Counted from the stretch's first letter, positions 21,927 through 35,801 are shown. The stretch: DNA of 64,000 bases from Campanula takesimana (GCA_026119855.1 JAOWBW010000569.1:248001-312000), one strand, 5' to 3'. Notes: generated from the letters alone by a model not told the origin. Made by a program: numbers and translations.

Positions 21927-22285
21927 CATAGTTATAAATACCGTCCCGGCAAGCGTACCGGTTTTGTCATTGGGACGGGACATACCGGTACCTGAACGTA
22001 CCGGTGTACCGCACCGGATTTAGCGCACTTTTCACAATTAAGCCTGGTAATACCACCCCCTTTGATATATTTTTATGATAATCTGAAAAAATGTTTTTTT
22101 TTCTTAGATTTTCACAATTAAGCCTGATAATCTGAAATTTTTTTTTTTTTTTTGCGTACCGCCGGTTCATACATCACGACCGGTTCAGGGCGGTTCAGAC
22201 CGGTTTGACCGGTACGGACCGGTTTCGAGCGGTACGAAAACTGGGACGGAATTTACCTTGTTGCGTACCGGTTTTTGACTGGTAC
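21927..22285. mobile_element. hAT-like MITE, left part
   Basis: Starts CATAGTTATAAATACCGTCC and matches, inverted, the end at 37994-38014. The 8-bp CTAGAGAG flanks the two outer ends (21919-21926 and 38015-38022), the TSD size of hAT elements. The interior is made of degenerate ACCGGTAC / GGTACCG phrases. The gypsy unit at 22286 splits it. Without that insertion it would be about 404 bp and non-coding. Confidence 0.85.
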
Positions 22286-22959
22286 TGTCGCGCCCCCGGA
22301 CCCCGCGGGCCCCGGGGCCGCGAGCTGGACGTCGACTCTAAAACCAAAACTATGAAATACCAAGGTTAAAAATTCCATTTAATACCAAAAGGTGATAATC
22401 CAAAGTTTTACAAAACCAAGTTTGATAAAAACCAATTACAATTATCATAAACTTCCACAAGTTTATGCCCAACAAAATAAAAATATACAATTCTTAGTGA
22501 CGTCATTGTTTGGTACAAATACCCCAAAAGGTTACACATTTATATAATGTAAACCAACCTATACAACTTTCCCCAAAAGAATGTTTCCACACTCGACGTC
22601 CTCTATCTCGTGATCAGCGAGACTATTCCTTAGCACCTGGGGGGGGGGGTGTTAAGGAAAAACAAAGATAAAAGAAAGGGGGTGAGATAAATCTCAATAA
22701 GTTACTAATGCAACTACATGACATGATACGATGCAAGAAGCAATAAGCAATAATAAATATCACATAGTACATAGCATTTATCACATAACAGATAGCAGCG
22801 GAAATAAACACATAACAAAGGATATAGCCAAGGTTTTCCAAACCGGAACATCCAAATAAAGGATCGCTGCGCAGCTTCAATAATCAACCAATCAACATCT
22901 TCATAATAGCATGAGAGCTGAAGAGAAAACCCCCGGTACCGGAACCAATAACATAAAAG

Positions 22960-23258
22960 TGTCACAAGGGACAAGGACCATGACACAAAGTCATGCCCGC
23001 TAGCCAGATACATTCACAAAGGAACGCTGACTTATCCTTTCCAAGGCCAATCTGGAGAAGGGGTAAAGAAGGGGGCAAAACAATGGTCAACATTATAATG
23101 GACTTGGCTTTGCCATTATAATCTTTCCCATCGCCCAAACACACACAAAATACCAGCTGGACTTTCAAATAAATGCTAAGTACTAATAATTTAGCATGAA
23201 TGAACAACTTAAGGTTCCAAAGTAGGGAACCAACCCAAGTAAATTACCACAAGGGTAA
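22960..23258 (-). repeat. hairpin cluster in the gypsy LTR
   Basis: Perfect inverted repeats: TGTC/GACA (22960-22973), CATGAC/GTCATG (22979-22995), ATTATAATGG/CCATTATAAT (23092-23122), GGTTCC/GGAACC (23213-23231) and TTACC/GGTAA (23244-23258). In the sense strand three of the loops are CCTTGT, TTTGT and CTTGT: a shared loop with different stems. Confidence 0.65.
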
Positions 23259-23499
23259 ACCATACCAAGAAGTCACCAAGAAAGTGAAATAAACCAACAA
23301 TACACAATAAAGGTGCTCCAAAATCCCAATTAACAATTAATGAATCTCAAACACAAACTTGATCACAAAGGACCCCATTCTATCACTAGAGTGTGCTATA
23401 ATATTCACTAAGGTCAACTAGAAGGACACCCAAAACTTGGACCAAAACGCGTTCCTTAATCACACAAACTAACAAAGTGTAAAGTTTCAGGGGTTCTGT

Positions 23500-23602
23500 G
23501 CGGCCGCCCAAAAGGGTATGTGCGGTCGCCCAAAATCCTTCAAAACAAGAACAAAAGCTTTCAGAAAGATGCGCGGTCGCCCAGAAAATTTTGTGCGGCC
23601 GC
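23500..23602. promoter_or_regulatory. four-box GC motif (22-51-22), left LTR
   Basis: GCGGCCGC (23500), GCGGTCGC (23522), GCGGTCGC (23573) and GCGGCCGC (23595). Compared with 7691-7794, the fourth box differs in its central bases but keeps its place. Confidence 0.6.
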
Positions 23603-24481
23603 CCAATCTTCCGGATTGCCAGGAATCGGGAAGAACAACATGGGTTCTTCCATTTTTAAAACACATTTCCACCCAAAATCCAACATTCCAACTCACATAC
23701 TAATGTACCAAAACAACTTATAAGTCTAAAAGGACTCCTAAAACAACATTTAACAACCAAAAATCAAGAATCAAACCAACATTCAAGATTTCACCATTTT
23801 TGATCAAAACTCCAAATAAATTCCCAATAAATTCAAAACCCAACCAAACTTCACATACAACACATCAAACATTATCTAAGCATGATATGAACATCTTAGC
23901 ATTAAAATGGGGGAAAAGTAACTTACTTGCACATTCTCAAAGTTGATGGATTTCAAATCTTTTTGATTCTACGCGATCCTATCGACGATCTAAACAATGT
24001 TCACGTTTTAAGAAATGAGAGAAGATGAGAGGAAGAAGGAGTAAATGAAGAGAGATGAAGAGAAGAAAACTTACCCTTCTAGCTTGGAGAGAGAGAAAGA
24101 AATGGGCTGGAGAGAGAGAGATGGTGAGGGAGGTGGAGTGTGAGAATGGTGAGGGAGATGAGGGGAGTAGGGAGGGAGTATGAAAAATGTTTAAAAGATT
24201 TACACTAAGGCCCCCTCTCTCACACTACACACAAACTACACTCCCAACTAACAATTAAGACCCAACATTTCTATACTAACACAAATGACCCAAATAAAAT
24301 GCTAGGCATAATTATTATAACACATGAATATTTAAATAAATAATAATTTAAATAAATAAATAAATAAGCAAATAATTAAATAATAATCATTTAATTACTA
24401 ATAAAATAGAGCCTATATTTCGGGTCGTGACATTCACTCCCCCTTAAAGAAAATTCGACCCGAATTTTAACGAGACTCACC

Positions 24482-27400
24482 TTAAACAAAAAGCCATGGA
24501 AATTTCCTCTCGATCTCGTCACGAAGCTCCCAAGTCGACTCCTCGATGTTATGATTCCTCCAAGGAACTCGAACTAACGCGATGCTTTTGCTCCTCAACT
24601 CTTGGACTTTGGAATCTAAGATCCGAACCGGTCGTTCCTCATAAGTCATATCGGGCTCAATAGCCTCTGGTATCCTCGGTAACACGTGAGACGGATCATG
24701 AACATACTTCCGAAGCATAGAAACGTGGAAAACATTATGTAACCGATCCAAAGATGGTGGTAACGCAAGACGATACGCAAGAAGTCCAACCTTTCCCAAA
24801 ATCTCAAACGGACCAATAAACCTCGGAGCCAATTTGCCTTTCTTCCCAAATCTACGAATACCCACCTTCGGAGACACTTTCAAGAACACCAAATCACCAA
24901 TCTGAAAACTAAGATCTCGCCTTCGGTTATCTGCGTAGCTCTTATGTCGACTCTGGGCTGTCTTCAATCTATCCCGGATAACTTTAACCTTTTCAACCGA
25001 ATCCTGAAGCAAATCAATACCCACGACCTTCGCTTCACCAACCTCATCCCAACAAATAGGCGATCTACACTTCCTTCCATACAAGGCCTCAAACGGTGCC
25101 ATCTCGATACTAGCCTGATAACTGTTGTTGTAGGAGAATTCCACTAACGGTAGGTACGAATCCCAAGAATCGGAAAAGTCTATCGAACACGCTCGCAGCA
25201 TATCCTCCAAAATCTGAATAGTCCTCTCGGATTGACCGTCGGTTTGAGGATGAAAAGCTGTACTGAATCGCAAATCTGTACCCAAAGCTTCCTGAAACGC
25301 CTTCCAGAATCTAGAAGTAAATCTCGGGTCTCGATCTGACACAATGCTAACCGGAACCCCATGCAATCTCACAATCTCATCGATATAAAGGGTCGCAAGC
25401 TTCTCCATCGAATACCTGATGTCAATAGGCAAGAAATGAGCACTCTTGGTCAATCTATCCACGATTACCCAAACACTGTCATACTTCCTACGAGTACGAG
25501 GCAGTCCCGTAACGAAGTCCATAGTCACATGCTCCCATTTCCACTTGGGAATCTCTAACGGCTGAAGTAATCCCGCGGGTCTCTGATGCTCGGCTTTGAC
25601 CTGCTGACACGTTAAACACTTCGAAACGTACTCCGCTATCTCCCTTTTCATATTAATCCACCAAAATTGTTGCTTCAAGTCCTGATACATCTTCGTACTA
25701 CCCGGATGAATAGTATACCTCGATTTATGACCCTCATCAAGAACTCTCTGTTTAATTCCATCAACATCCGGAACACACAAACGACCACGGAAAGTCAAAA
25801 CTCCACTCGATCTCAATGAAAAATCCTCGAAGTTCTTTTCCTTCAATTTACCCATTATCTTCATCAACTCGGGATCCTCTTTCTGAGCTTCCTTTATCCT
25901 TTGAATTAGGGTCGGAGACACCCTAATATTCGCAAAAATAGCCCCATGTCTCGATTCACGAGGAGACCAATCTCGAACATCCTCAAGCATTTTCCATTCT
26001 CGAACCATCATCGAAGCCACATAAGATTTTCTACTAATCGCATCGGCTACCACATTCGCCTTCCCCGGATGATAGGAAATCGTACAATCATAATCCTTCA
26101 ACAATTCCATCCATCGGCGCTGTCGGTTGTTCAATTCCTTCTGAGAGAAAAGGTACTTCAAACTCTTGTGATCCGTAAAAATCTCAAACTTCGCTCCATA
26201 AAGATAGTGCTTCCACTTGTGCAACGCAAATACAATAGCCGCTAACTCCATATCATGAGTCGGGTAATTCTGCTCACTAGGGGTCAACTTCCTCGAAGCA
26301 CACGCAATTACTTTCCCATTCTGCATCAACACACAACCCAAACCCTCTTTCGAAGCATCACTGTAAATCACTAGGCCATCGCTCCCATTAGGCAAAGTCA
26401 AGATCGGTGCGGTAGTCAACCTCTTCTTCAATTCCTCGAAACTCTTGCCACATTTCTCGGTCCACACAAACGGAACATTCTTCCGGGTCAACTGAGTCAT
26501 CGGAGTAGCAATCCTCGAAAACCCTTCAATATACCTTCTTTAATAACCGGCTAAACCAAGAAAGCTTCTAATCTCTGTCACTGACTCGGGTCTCTTCCAA
26601 TCCACTATAGCTTCAATCTTTGACGGATCCACAGAAATCCCATCTTTCGAAATAACATGACCCAGAAATGACACCTTCTCGAGCCAAAATTCGCATTTAC
26701 TAAACTTCGCAAATAATTGCTCCCTCGTAAGAACGGATAAAACTGTCCTCAAGTGTTGCTCGTGCTCCTCTCGAGATTTCGAATAAACAAGAATGCCGTC
26801 GATGAAAACCACCACAAACGAATCAAGATAGGGATGGAAAATCCGGTTCATCAAATCCATAAATACTGCCGGCGCGTTAGTCAACCCAAACGGCATAACC
26901 AAGAACTCGTAATGACCATAACGAGTGCGAAAAGCAGTCTTCGGAATATCCTCCGATCGAACTTTCAACTGATGGTACCCACTCCTCAAATCAAGCTTAG
27001 AGAAAACCACGGATCCTTGTAGCTGATCAAATAAATCATCAATGTGCGGTAGAGGATACTTATTCTTCACCGTAACCTGATTCAACTTCCAGTAATCGAT
27101 GCACAACCTCAACGAACCATCTTTCTTCCGCACAAACAAAACCGGTGCTCCCCACGGGGAAACACTAGGGCGGATAAACCCTCGATCAAGCAACTCTTGC
27201 AACTGAACCTTTAATTCCTTCAACTCTGCGGGAGCTAACCTATAAGGCGCTTCGAAATCGGAGCCGTACCCGGCAAAAGATCTATACAAAACTCAATCTC
27301 ACGATCGGGAGGCATATCATACTCGGTAGAGAAAACATCGGGAAACTCCCGAACTACCCGAACACTATCAAAACTAGGGGATTCTTTCCTAGTATCAAGA

Positions 27401-27880
27401 ACACTAGCCAAATACCCCTCACAACCACTATGCAATAATTTTCTCGCTTTCATAAAAGAAATTAAGCGAACCTTCCTACTCAGAGGACTAGCCTCAAAAA
27501 CAAACTTAGGCACATCGGGAATAGAAAAAGTAACAATTTTCTTACGGCAATCAACAGAAGCATGAAACTTGCTCAACCAATCCATACCCAAAATGACATC
27601 AAAGTCTTGGATAGGAAGAACTACCAAATCCGCACAAAGGACTCGACCACAAATAACCACGTCACAATCACGAAAGACTCGATCAGAAATCAAGCAATCT
27701 CCTATAGGGGTCGACACCTCTAGCACGTACGGTAAAGACTCGAATGCAGCATTTAACATGGAAGCAAATTTCACAGAAATGTATGAATGAGATGATCCTG
27801 GATCTACTAACGCTCGTGCCGCTCACATTAGACACAGAAACAATACCTCCAATAACGGATGGATCATCGGCAGCTTGTTG
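24482..27880 (-). pseudogene. gypsy pol copy 1 (protease, RT, RNase H, integrase, chromodomain-like tail)
   Basis: On the minus strand, the protease with DPGSS-type active site (near 27800) and ILGMDWL (27590), RT (YPLPHIDDLFDQL, MPFGLTNAPAVFM), RNase H, integrase (CLTCQQVK, MDFVTGLP, SDRDPRF, GQSERTIQ) and the tail VPWRNHNIEESTW, stop at 24482. Two lesions occur in both copies of the composite: a TAA in place of Tyr in LAGYYRRF (near 26540), and FIDG instead of the catalytic FIDD of RT (near 26798). Both would make the enzyme non-functional. Frameshifts near 27240 and 27785 are specific to this copy and lie in the low-quality block. The segment 24482-26500 is a clean 672-residue frame. Confidence 0.9.
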
Positions 27881-28941
27881 TTGATTCATTGCATAAACCT
27901 TCCCTTGAACTTTGGGCTTCCTGCGGCATCCCTTTTCTGACCCAGATTAGTACCAACTCCTGACCCGGATGCTTGACCTCGGTACCTCGTGCACTCTCTC
28001 GCAAAGTGCCCCATTTCACCACAATTGGTACACTTGCCTTGCTTTTTCCAACACCTATCCTCCGCATGGCCTACCTTCTGACAAAAGGTACAAGGCTTCC
28101 TAATTTGGCTCCCTTGGTTCCCGGAAGTGGTACCCGGGTTCCTTGGGATCGGTTGCCCTCGGAACTGAGATTGTCCCCCCAAAGCTACCTCGATTATCAA
28201 TCCTTGTTGTGACTTGCTCTGCGCTCCTTGCTTACTCAGGTTGGCCACCTCAGTCTTCCTTTTATGTTCCCCAATATCTTGCTCTATAAGATAGGCTCGA
28301 TCCACCGCATCTTGAAATGTCACAATCCGTTGAGCAATAAGTTAAGTACGGATGGAGGTCTTCAATCCCCGAATGAAATCTCATAGCCCTTTTGTTCCTC
28401 GGTCCTCACCAAATAGTCGCATACCGGGCTAATTCTATGAACTTAGCCCGAGTATTGTGCTATAGACAACAATCCTTGCTCCAAGTTGGAGTAGCTCGAT
28501 CTCCTTTCGTTTTGATCAACAACCGGAATGAAATGCTCCTTGAATTTACGCATAAACAACTCCCACGCATAACCGTGCGAGTATCATCCCAAGTAGCTTT
28601 AATACCTTTCCACCAATGCTCGGCGGCTCCCACAAGCTTTAAGCCGCGAACCGGACCTTTCCTCATCCGAACACCCCAAATACCTCATAAATCTTTTCCA
28701 TAGAACTCAATCCATAACTCAGCTTTCCGAACATCGGGTTCCCCATTGAATTCAACCGGTTTCAACTTCAGAAATTGCTCCAATCCATAACGAGGTGGTG
28801 CTTGCTCTACCTCGGACTTGATCATGTATGGCCTTCATGGCCGCCTCAAACATGCCTTGAAACATGGCACGGGCTTCTTCCCCTCGTATCATTCTGATTC
28901 TGTGCCCCACTAGCACCTCCTCTGTTTCTTCTTCCAGACAT
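27881..28941 (-). pseudogene. gypsy gag copy 1
   Basis: Begins MSGRRNRGG at 28941. Two CCHC knuckles, CTFCQKVGHAEDRC and CTNCGEMGHFAREC, lie at about 28090-28000. Many one-base indels relative to the clean copy at 34824-35693 break the frame; it is likely a sequencing-quality effect rather than decay. Gag would form the particle and bind the RNA. Confidence 0.85.
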
Positions 28942-29049
28942 TGCGAGTAATTACCTGCATAAGACATCAACCGTTAATCACTCCGCACACTACTACCCAC
29001 CTAGGTCATACTAATCCACCTAGACTTATACATAGAAGCTAATGCCATA

Positions 29050-29061
29050 GCTCTGATACCA
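29050..29061 (-). other. primer binding site, inner copy
   Basis: TGGTATCAGAGC on the minus strand, two bases after the middle LTR: complement of the initiator tRNA-Met 3' end. Confidence 0.8.
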
Positions 29062-29063
29062 AC

Positions 29064-31189
29064 TGTCGCCCCCCCCCGGACCCCGCGGGCCCCGGGGCCG
29101 CGAGCTGGACGTCGACTCTAAAACCAAAACTATGAAATACCAAGGTTAAAATTCCATTTAATACCAAAAGTGATAATCCAAAGTTTTACAAAATCAAGTT
29201 TGATAAAAACCAATTACAATTATCATAAACTCCACAAGTTTATTCCCAACAAAATAAAAATATACAATTCTTAGTGACGTCATTGTTTGGTACAAAATAC
29301 CCCAAAAAGGTTACACATTTATATATGTAAACCAACCTATATCCACTTTCCCCAAAAGAATGTTTCCACACTCGACGTCCTCTATCTCGTGATCAGCGAG
29401 ACTATTCCTTAGCACCTGGGGGGGGGGGTTAAGGAAAACAAAGATAAAGAAAGGGGTGAGATAAATCTCAATAAGTTACTATATGCAACTACATGACATG
29501 ATACGATGCAAGAAGCAATAAGCAATAATAAATATCACATAGTACATAGCATTTATCACATAACAGATAGCAGCGGAATAAACACATAACAAAGGATATA
29601 GCCAAGGTTTTCCAAACCGGAACTCCAAATAAAGGATCGCTGCGCAGCTTCAATAATCAACAATCAACATCTTCATAATAGCATAGAGCTAAGAGAAAAC
29701 CCCCGGTACCGGGAACCAATAACATAAAAGTGTCACAAGGGACAGGACCATGACACAAAGTCATGCCCGCTAGCCAGATACATTCACAAAGAACGCTGAC
29801 TTATCCTTTCCAAGGCCAATCTGGAGAAGGGGTAAGAAGGGGCAAAACAATGGTCACATTATAATGGACTTGGCTTTGCCATTATAACTCTTTCCCTCGC
29901 CCAAACACACACAAATACCAGCTGGACTTTCAAATAAATGCTAAGTACTAATAATTAGCATGAATGAACAACTTAAGGTTCCAAGTAGGGAACCAACCCA
30001 AGTAAATTACCACAAGGGTAAACATACCAAGAAGTCACCAAGAAAGTGAAATAAACCACAATACACAATAAAGGTGCTCCAAATCCCAATTAACATTAAT
30101 GAATCTCAACACAAACTTGATCACAAAGGACCCCATTCTATCACTAGAGTGTGCTATAATATTCACTAAGGTCAACTAGAAGGACACCCAAAACTTGGAC
30201 CAAAACGCGTTCCTTATCACACAAACTAACAAAGTGTAAATTTTCAGGGGTTCTGTGCGGCCGCCCAAAGGGTATGTGCGGTCGCGCCCAAATTCCTTCA
30301 AAACAAGAACAAAAGCTTTCAGAAAGATGCGCGGTCCGCCCAGAAATTTTTGTGCGGCCGCCCAATCTTCCGGATTGCCAGGAATCGGGAAGAACACATG
30401 GGTTCTTCCATTTTTAAAACACATTTCCACCCAAAATCCAACATTCCAACTCACATACTAATGTACCAAAACAACTTATAAGTCTAAAAGGACTCCTAAA
30501 CAACATTTAAAAACCAAAAATCAAGAATCAAAACCAACATTCAAGATTTCACACATTTTTTTATCAAAACTCCAAATAAATTCCCATAATTCAAAACCCA
30601 ACCAAACTTCACATACAACACATCAAACATTATCTAAGCATGATATGACATCTTAGCATTAAATGGGGGAAAAGTAACTTACTTGCACATTCTCAAAGTT
30701 GATGGATTTCAAATCTTTTGATTCTACGCGATCCTATCGACGATCTAAACAATGTTCACGTTTTAAGAAATGAAGAAGATGAGAGGAAGAAGGAGTAAAT
30801 GAGAGAGATGAAGAGAAGAAAACTTACCCTTCTAGCTTGGAGAGAGAGAAAGAAATGGCTGGAGAGAGAGAGATGGTGAGGGAGGTGGAGTGTGAGAATG
30901 GTGAGGGAGATGAGGGGAGTAGGGAGGGAGTATGAAAATGTTTAAAAATTTTACACTAAGGCCCCCTCTCTCACACTACACACAAACTACAACTCCCACC
31001 TAACAATTAAGACCCAACATTTCTATACTACACACAAAATGACCCAAATAAAATGCTAGGCATAATTATTATAACACATGAATATTTAAATAAATATATA
31101 ATTTAAATAAATAAATAAATAAGAAAATAATTAAATAATAATCATTTAATTACTAATAAAAATAGAGCCTATATTTTCGGGTCGTGACA
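29064..31189 (-). mobile_element. middle LTR of the composite gypsy
   Basis: 2126 bp, bounded TGTCGCC...CGTGACA, with primer site on its left and polypurine tract on its right, so it would serve both internal regions. It is shorter than the outer LTRs because of many small deletions. Its four GC boxes (30257-30362) are present but with spacing disturbed by indels. Confidence 0.85.
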
Positions 31190-31238
31190 TTCACTCCCCC
31201 TTAAAGAAAATTCGACCCGAATTTTAACGAGACTCACC

Positions 31239-34200
31239 TTAACAAAAAGCCATGGAAATTTCCTCTCGATCTCTTCACGAAGCTCCCAAGTCGAGCTCCC
31301 TCGATGTTATGATTCCTCCAGAACTCGAACTAACGCGATGCTTTTGCTCCTCAACTCTTGGACTTTGGAATCTAAGATCCGACCGGTCGTTCCTCATAAG
31401 TCATATCGGGCTCAATAGCCTCTGGTATCCTCGGTAACACGTTGAGACGGATCATGAACATACTTCCGAAGCATAGAAACGTGAAAACATTATGTAAACC
31501 GATCCAAAGATGGTGGTAACGCAAGACGATACGCAAGAAGTCCAACCTTTCCCAAAATCTCAAACGGACCAATAAACCTCGGAGCCATTTGCCTTTCTTC
31601 CCAAATCTACGAATACCACCCACTTCGGAACACTTTCAAGAACACCAAATCACCAATCTGAAAACTAAGATCTCGCCTTCGGTTATCTGCGTAGCTCTTA
31701 TTTCGACTCTGGGCTGTCTTCAATCTATCCCGGATAACTTTAACCTTTTCAACCGAATCCTGAAGCAAATCAATACCCACGACCTTCGCTTCAACCAACC
31801 TCATCCCAACAAATAGGCGATCTACACTTTCCTTCCATACAAGGCCTCAAACGGTGCCATCTCGATACTAGCCTGATAACTGTTGTTGTAGGAGAATTCC
31901 ATAACGGTAGGTACGAATCCCAAGAATCGGAAAAGTCTATCGAACACGCTCGCAGCATATCCTCCAAAATCTGAATAGTCCCTCTCGGATTGACCGTCGG
32001 TTTGAGGATGAAAAAGCTGTACTGAATCGCAAATCTGTACCCAAAGCTTCCTGAAACGCCTTCCAGAATCTAGAAGTAAATCTCGGGTCTCGATCTGACA
32101 CAATGCTAACCGGAACCCCATGCAATCTCACAATCTCATCGTATAAAGGGTCCGCAAGCTTCTCCATCGAATACCTGATGTCAATAGGCAAGAAATGAGC
32201 ACTCTTGGTCAATCTATCACGATTACCCAAACACTGTCATACTTCCTACGAGTACGAGGCAGTCCCGTAACGAAGTCCATAGTCACATGCTCCCTTTCCC
32301 ACTTGGAATCTCTAACGGCTGAAGTAATCCCGCGGGTCTCTGATGCTCGGCTTTGACCTGCTGACACGTTAAACACTTCGAAACGTACTCCGCTATCTCC
32401 CTTTTCATATTATCCACCAAAAATTGTTGCTTCAAGTCCTGATACATCTTCGTACTACCCGGATGAATAGTATACCTCGTTTATGGACCCTCATCAAGAA
32501 CTCTCTGTTTAATTCCATCAACATCCGGAACAACACAAACGACCACGGAAAGTCAAAACTCCACTCGATCTCAATGAAAAATCCTCGAAGTTCTTTTCCC
32601 TTCAATTTACCCATTATCTTCATCACTCGGATCCTCTTTCTGAGCTTCCTTTATCCTTTGAATTAGGGTCGGAGAACCCTAATATTCGCAAAAATAGCCC
32701 ATGTCTCGATTCACGAGAGACCAATCTCGAACATCCTCAAGCATTTTCCATTCTCGAACCATCATCGAATCCACATAAGATTTTCTACTAATCGCATCGG
32801 CTACCACATTCGCCTTCCCCGGATGATAGGAATCGTACAATCATAATCCTTCAACAATTCCATCCATCGGCGCTGTCGGTTGTTCAATTCCTTCTGAGAG
32901 AAAAGTACTTCAAACTCTTGTGATCCGTAAAAATCTCAAACATTCGCTCCATAAAAAGATAGTGCTTCCACTTGTGCAACGCAAATACAATAGCCGCTAA
33001 CTCCATATCATGAGTCGGGTAATTCTGCTCACTAGGGGGTCAACTTCCTCGAAGCACACGCAATTACTTTCCCATTCTGCATCAACACACAACCAAACCC
33101 TCTTTCGAAGCATCACTGTAAAATCACTAGGCCATCGCTCCCATTAGGCAAAGTCAAGATCGGTGCGGTAGTCAACCTCTTCTTCAATTCCTCGAAACTC
33201 TTGCCACATTTCTCGGTCCACACAAACGGAACATTCTTCCGGGTCCACTGGTCATCGGAGTAGCAATCCTCGAAAACCCTTCAATATACCTTCTTTAATA
33301 ACCGGCTAAACCAAGAAAGCTTCTAATCTCTGTCACTGACTCGGGTCTCTTCCAATCCACTATAGCTTCATCTTTGACGGATCCACAGAATCCCATCTTT
33401 CGAAATAACATGACCCAGAATGACACCTTCTCGAGCCAAAATTCGCATTTACTAAACTTCGCAAATAATTGCTCCCTCGTAAGAACGGATAAAAACTGTC
33501 CTCAAGTGTTGCTCGTGCTCCTCTCGAGATTTCGAATAAACAAGAATGCCGTCGATGAAAACCACCACACAAACGAATCAAGATAGGATGGAAAATCCGG
33601 TTCATCAAATCCATAAATACTGCCGGCGCGTTAGTCAACCCAAACGGCATAACCAAGAACTCGTAATGACCATAACGAGTGCGAAAAGCAGTCTTCGGAA
33701 TATCCTCGCGATCGAACTTTCAACTGATGGTACCCACATCCTCAAATCAAGCTTAGAGAAAACCACTGATCCTTGTAGCTGATCAAATAAATCATCAATG
33801 TGCGGTAGAGGATACTTATTCTTCACCGTAACCTGATTCAACTTCCAGTAATCGATGCACAACCTCAACGAACCATCTTTCTTCCGCACAAACAAAACCG
33901 GTGCTCCCCACGGGGAAACACTAGGGCGGATAAACCCTCGATCAAGCAACTCTTGCAACTGAACCTTTAATTCCTTCAACTCTGCGGAGCTAACCTATAA
34001 GGCGCTTTCGAAATCGGAGCCGTACCCGGCAAAAGATCTATACAAAACTCAATCTCACGATCGGGAGGCATATCATACTCGGTAGAGAAAACATCGGGAA
34101 ACTCCGAAACTACCCGAACACTATCAAAACTAGGGGATTCTTTCCTAGTATCAAGAACACTAGCCAAATACCCCTCACAACCACTATGCAATAATTTTCT

Positions 34201-34600
34201 CGCTTTCATAAAAGAAATTAAGCGAACCTTCCTACTCAGAGGACTAGCCTCAAAACAAACTTAGGCACATCGGGAATAGAAAAAGTAACAATTTTCTTAC
34301 GGCAATCAACAGAAGCATGAAACTTGCTCAACCATCCATACCCAAAATGACATCAAAGTCTTGGATAGGAAGAACTACCAAATCCGCACAAAGGACTCGA
34401 CCACAAATAACCACGTCACAATCACGAAAGACTCGATCAGAAATCAAGCAATCTCCTATAGGGGTCGACACCTCTAGCACGTACGGTAAAGACTCGAATG
34501 CAGCATTTAACATGGAAGCAAATTTCACACAGAAATGTATGGAGATGATCCTGGATCTACTAACGCTCGTGCGCTCACATTAGACACAGAAACAATACCT
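31239..34600 (-). pseudogene. gypsy pol copy 2
   Basis: Same domain order as copy 1 and nearly identical apart from many indels, so it reads only in short pieces. It shares the TAA in LAGYYRRF (about 33298) and the FIDG change (about 33550). The shared lesions show that both copies descend from one already defective copy, or are one locus read twice. Confidence 0.85.
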
Positions 34601-35693
34601 CCAATAACGGATGGATCATCGGCAGCTTGTTGTTGATTCATTGCATAAACCTTCCCTTAAACTTTGGGCTTCCCTGCGGCATCCCTTTTCTGACCCAGAT
34701 TAGTACCAACTCCTGACCCGGATGCTTGACCTCGGTACCTCGTGCACTCTCTCGCAAAGTGCCCCATTTCACCACAATTGGTACACTTGCCTTGCTTTTT
34801 CCAACACCTATCCTCCGCATGGCCTACTTCTGACAAAAGGTACAAGGCTTCCTAATTTGGCTCCCTTGGTTCCCGGAAGTGGTACCCGGGTTCCTTGGGA
34901 TCGGTTGCCCTCGGAACTGAGATTGTCCCCCAAAGCTACCTCGATTATCAATCCTTGGTTGTGACTTGCTCTGCGCTCCTTGCTTACTCAGGTTGGCCAC
35001 CTCAGTCTTCCTTTTATGTTCCCCAATATCTTGCTCTATAAGATAGGCTCGATCCACCGCATCTTGAAATGTCACAATCCGTTGAGCAATAAGTTGAGTA
35101 CGGATGGAGGTCTTCAATCCCCGAATGAATCTCATAGCCTTTTGTTCCTCGGTCCTCACCAAATAGTCGCAATACCGGGCTAATTCTATGAACTTAGCCG
35201 AGTATTGTGCTATAGACAACAATCCTTGCTCCAAGTTGAGTAGCTCGATCTCCTTTCGGTTTTGATCAACAACCGGAATGAAATGCTCCTTGAATTTACG
35301 CATAAACAACTCCCACGCATAAACCGTGCGAGTATCATCCCAAGTAGCTTTAATACCTTTCCACCAATGCTCGGCGGCTCCCACAAGCTTGTAAGCCGCG
35401 AACCGGACCTTATCCTCATCCGAACACCCAAATACCTCATAAATCTTTTCCATAGACTCAATCCATAACTCAGCTTTCCGAACATCGGGTTCCCCATTGA
35501 ATTCAACCGGTTTCAACTTCAGAAATTGCTCCAATCCATAACGAGGTGGTGCTTGCTCTACCCTCGGACCTTGATCATGTATGGCCTTCATGGCCGCCTC
35601 AAACATGCCTTGAAACATGGCACGGGCTTCTTCCCTCGTATCATTCTGATTCTGTGCCCCACTAGCACCTCCTCTGTTTCTTCTTCCAGACAT
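34601..35693 (-). pseudogene. gypsy gag copy 2 (mostly intact)
   Basis: Starts MSGRRNRGGASG at 35693 and is open for 289 residues, down to 34824. It includes the retrotransposon gag core (YKLVGAAEHWWKGIK, LRKFKEHF-like FMRKFKEHFIP, RFIRGLKTSIRTQL) and the first knuckle cysteines (CTFCQK). The second knuckle CTNCGEMGHFAREC follows in a shifted frame at about 34785-34745. The shift lies at the edge of the low-quality block. Confidence 0.88.
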
Positions 35694-35801
35694 TGCGAGT
35701 AATTACCTGCATAAGACATCAACCGTTAATCACTCCCGCACACTACTACCCACCTAGGTCATACTAATCCACCTAGACTTATACATAGAGCTAATGCCAT
35801 A

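Larger units (their letters stand above)
22286..24432 (-). mobile_element. left (3') LTR of the composite gypsy
   Basis: 2147 bp, TG...CA bounded, with a polypurine tract at 24433-24446 on its pol side. It contains the four GC boxes at 23500-23602 and several perfect hairpins at 22960-23258. Confidence 0.92.
27240..34820. other. block of low sequence accuracy or unpolished duplicate
   Basis: Dozens of single-base losses and gains, often in homopolymers, separate this block from the matching clean sequence on either side (pol and LTR at 22286-27240; gag and LTR at 34820-37959). Together the clean parts make up about one complete element, and the noisy block amounts to about one extra element length. 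Confidence 0.6.
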
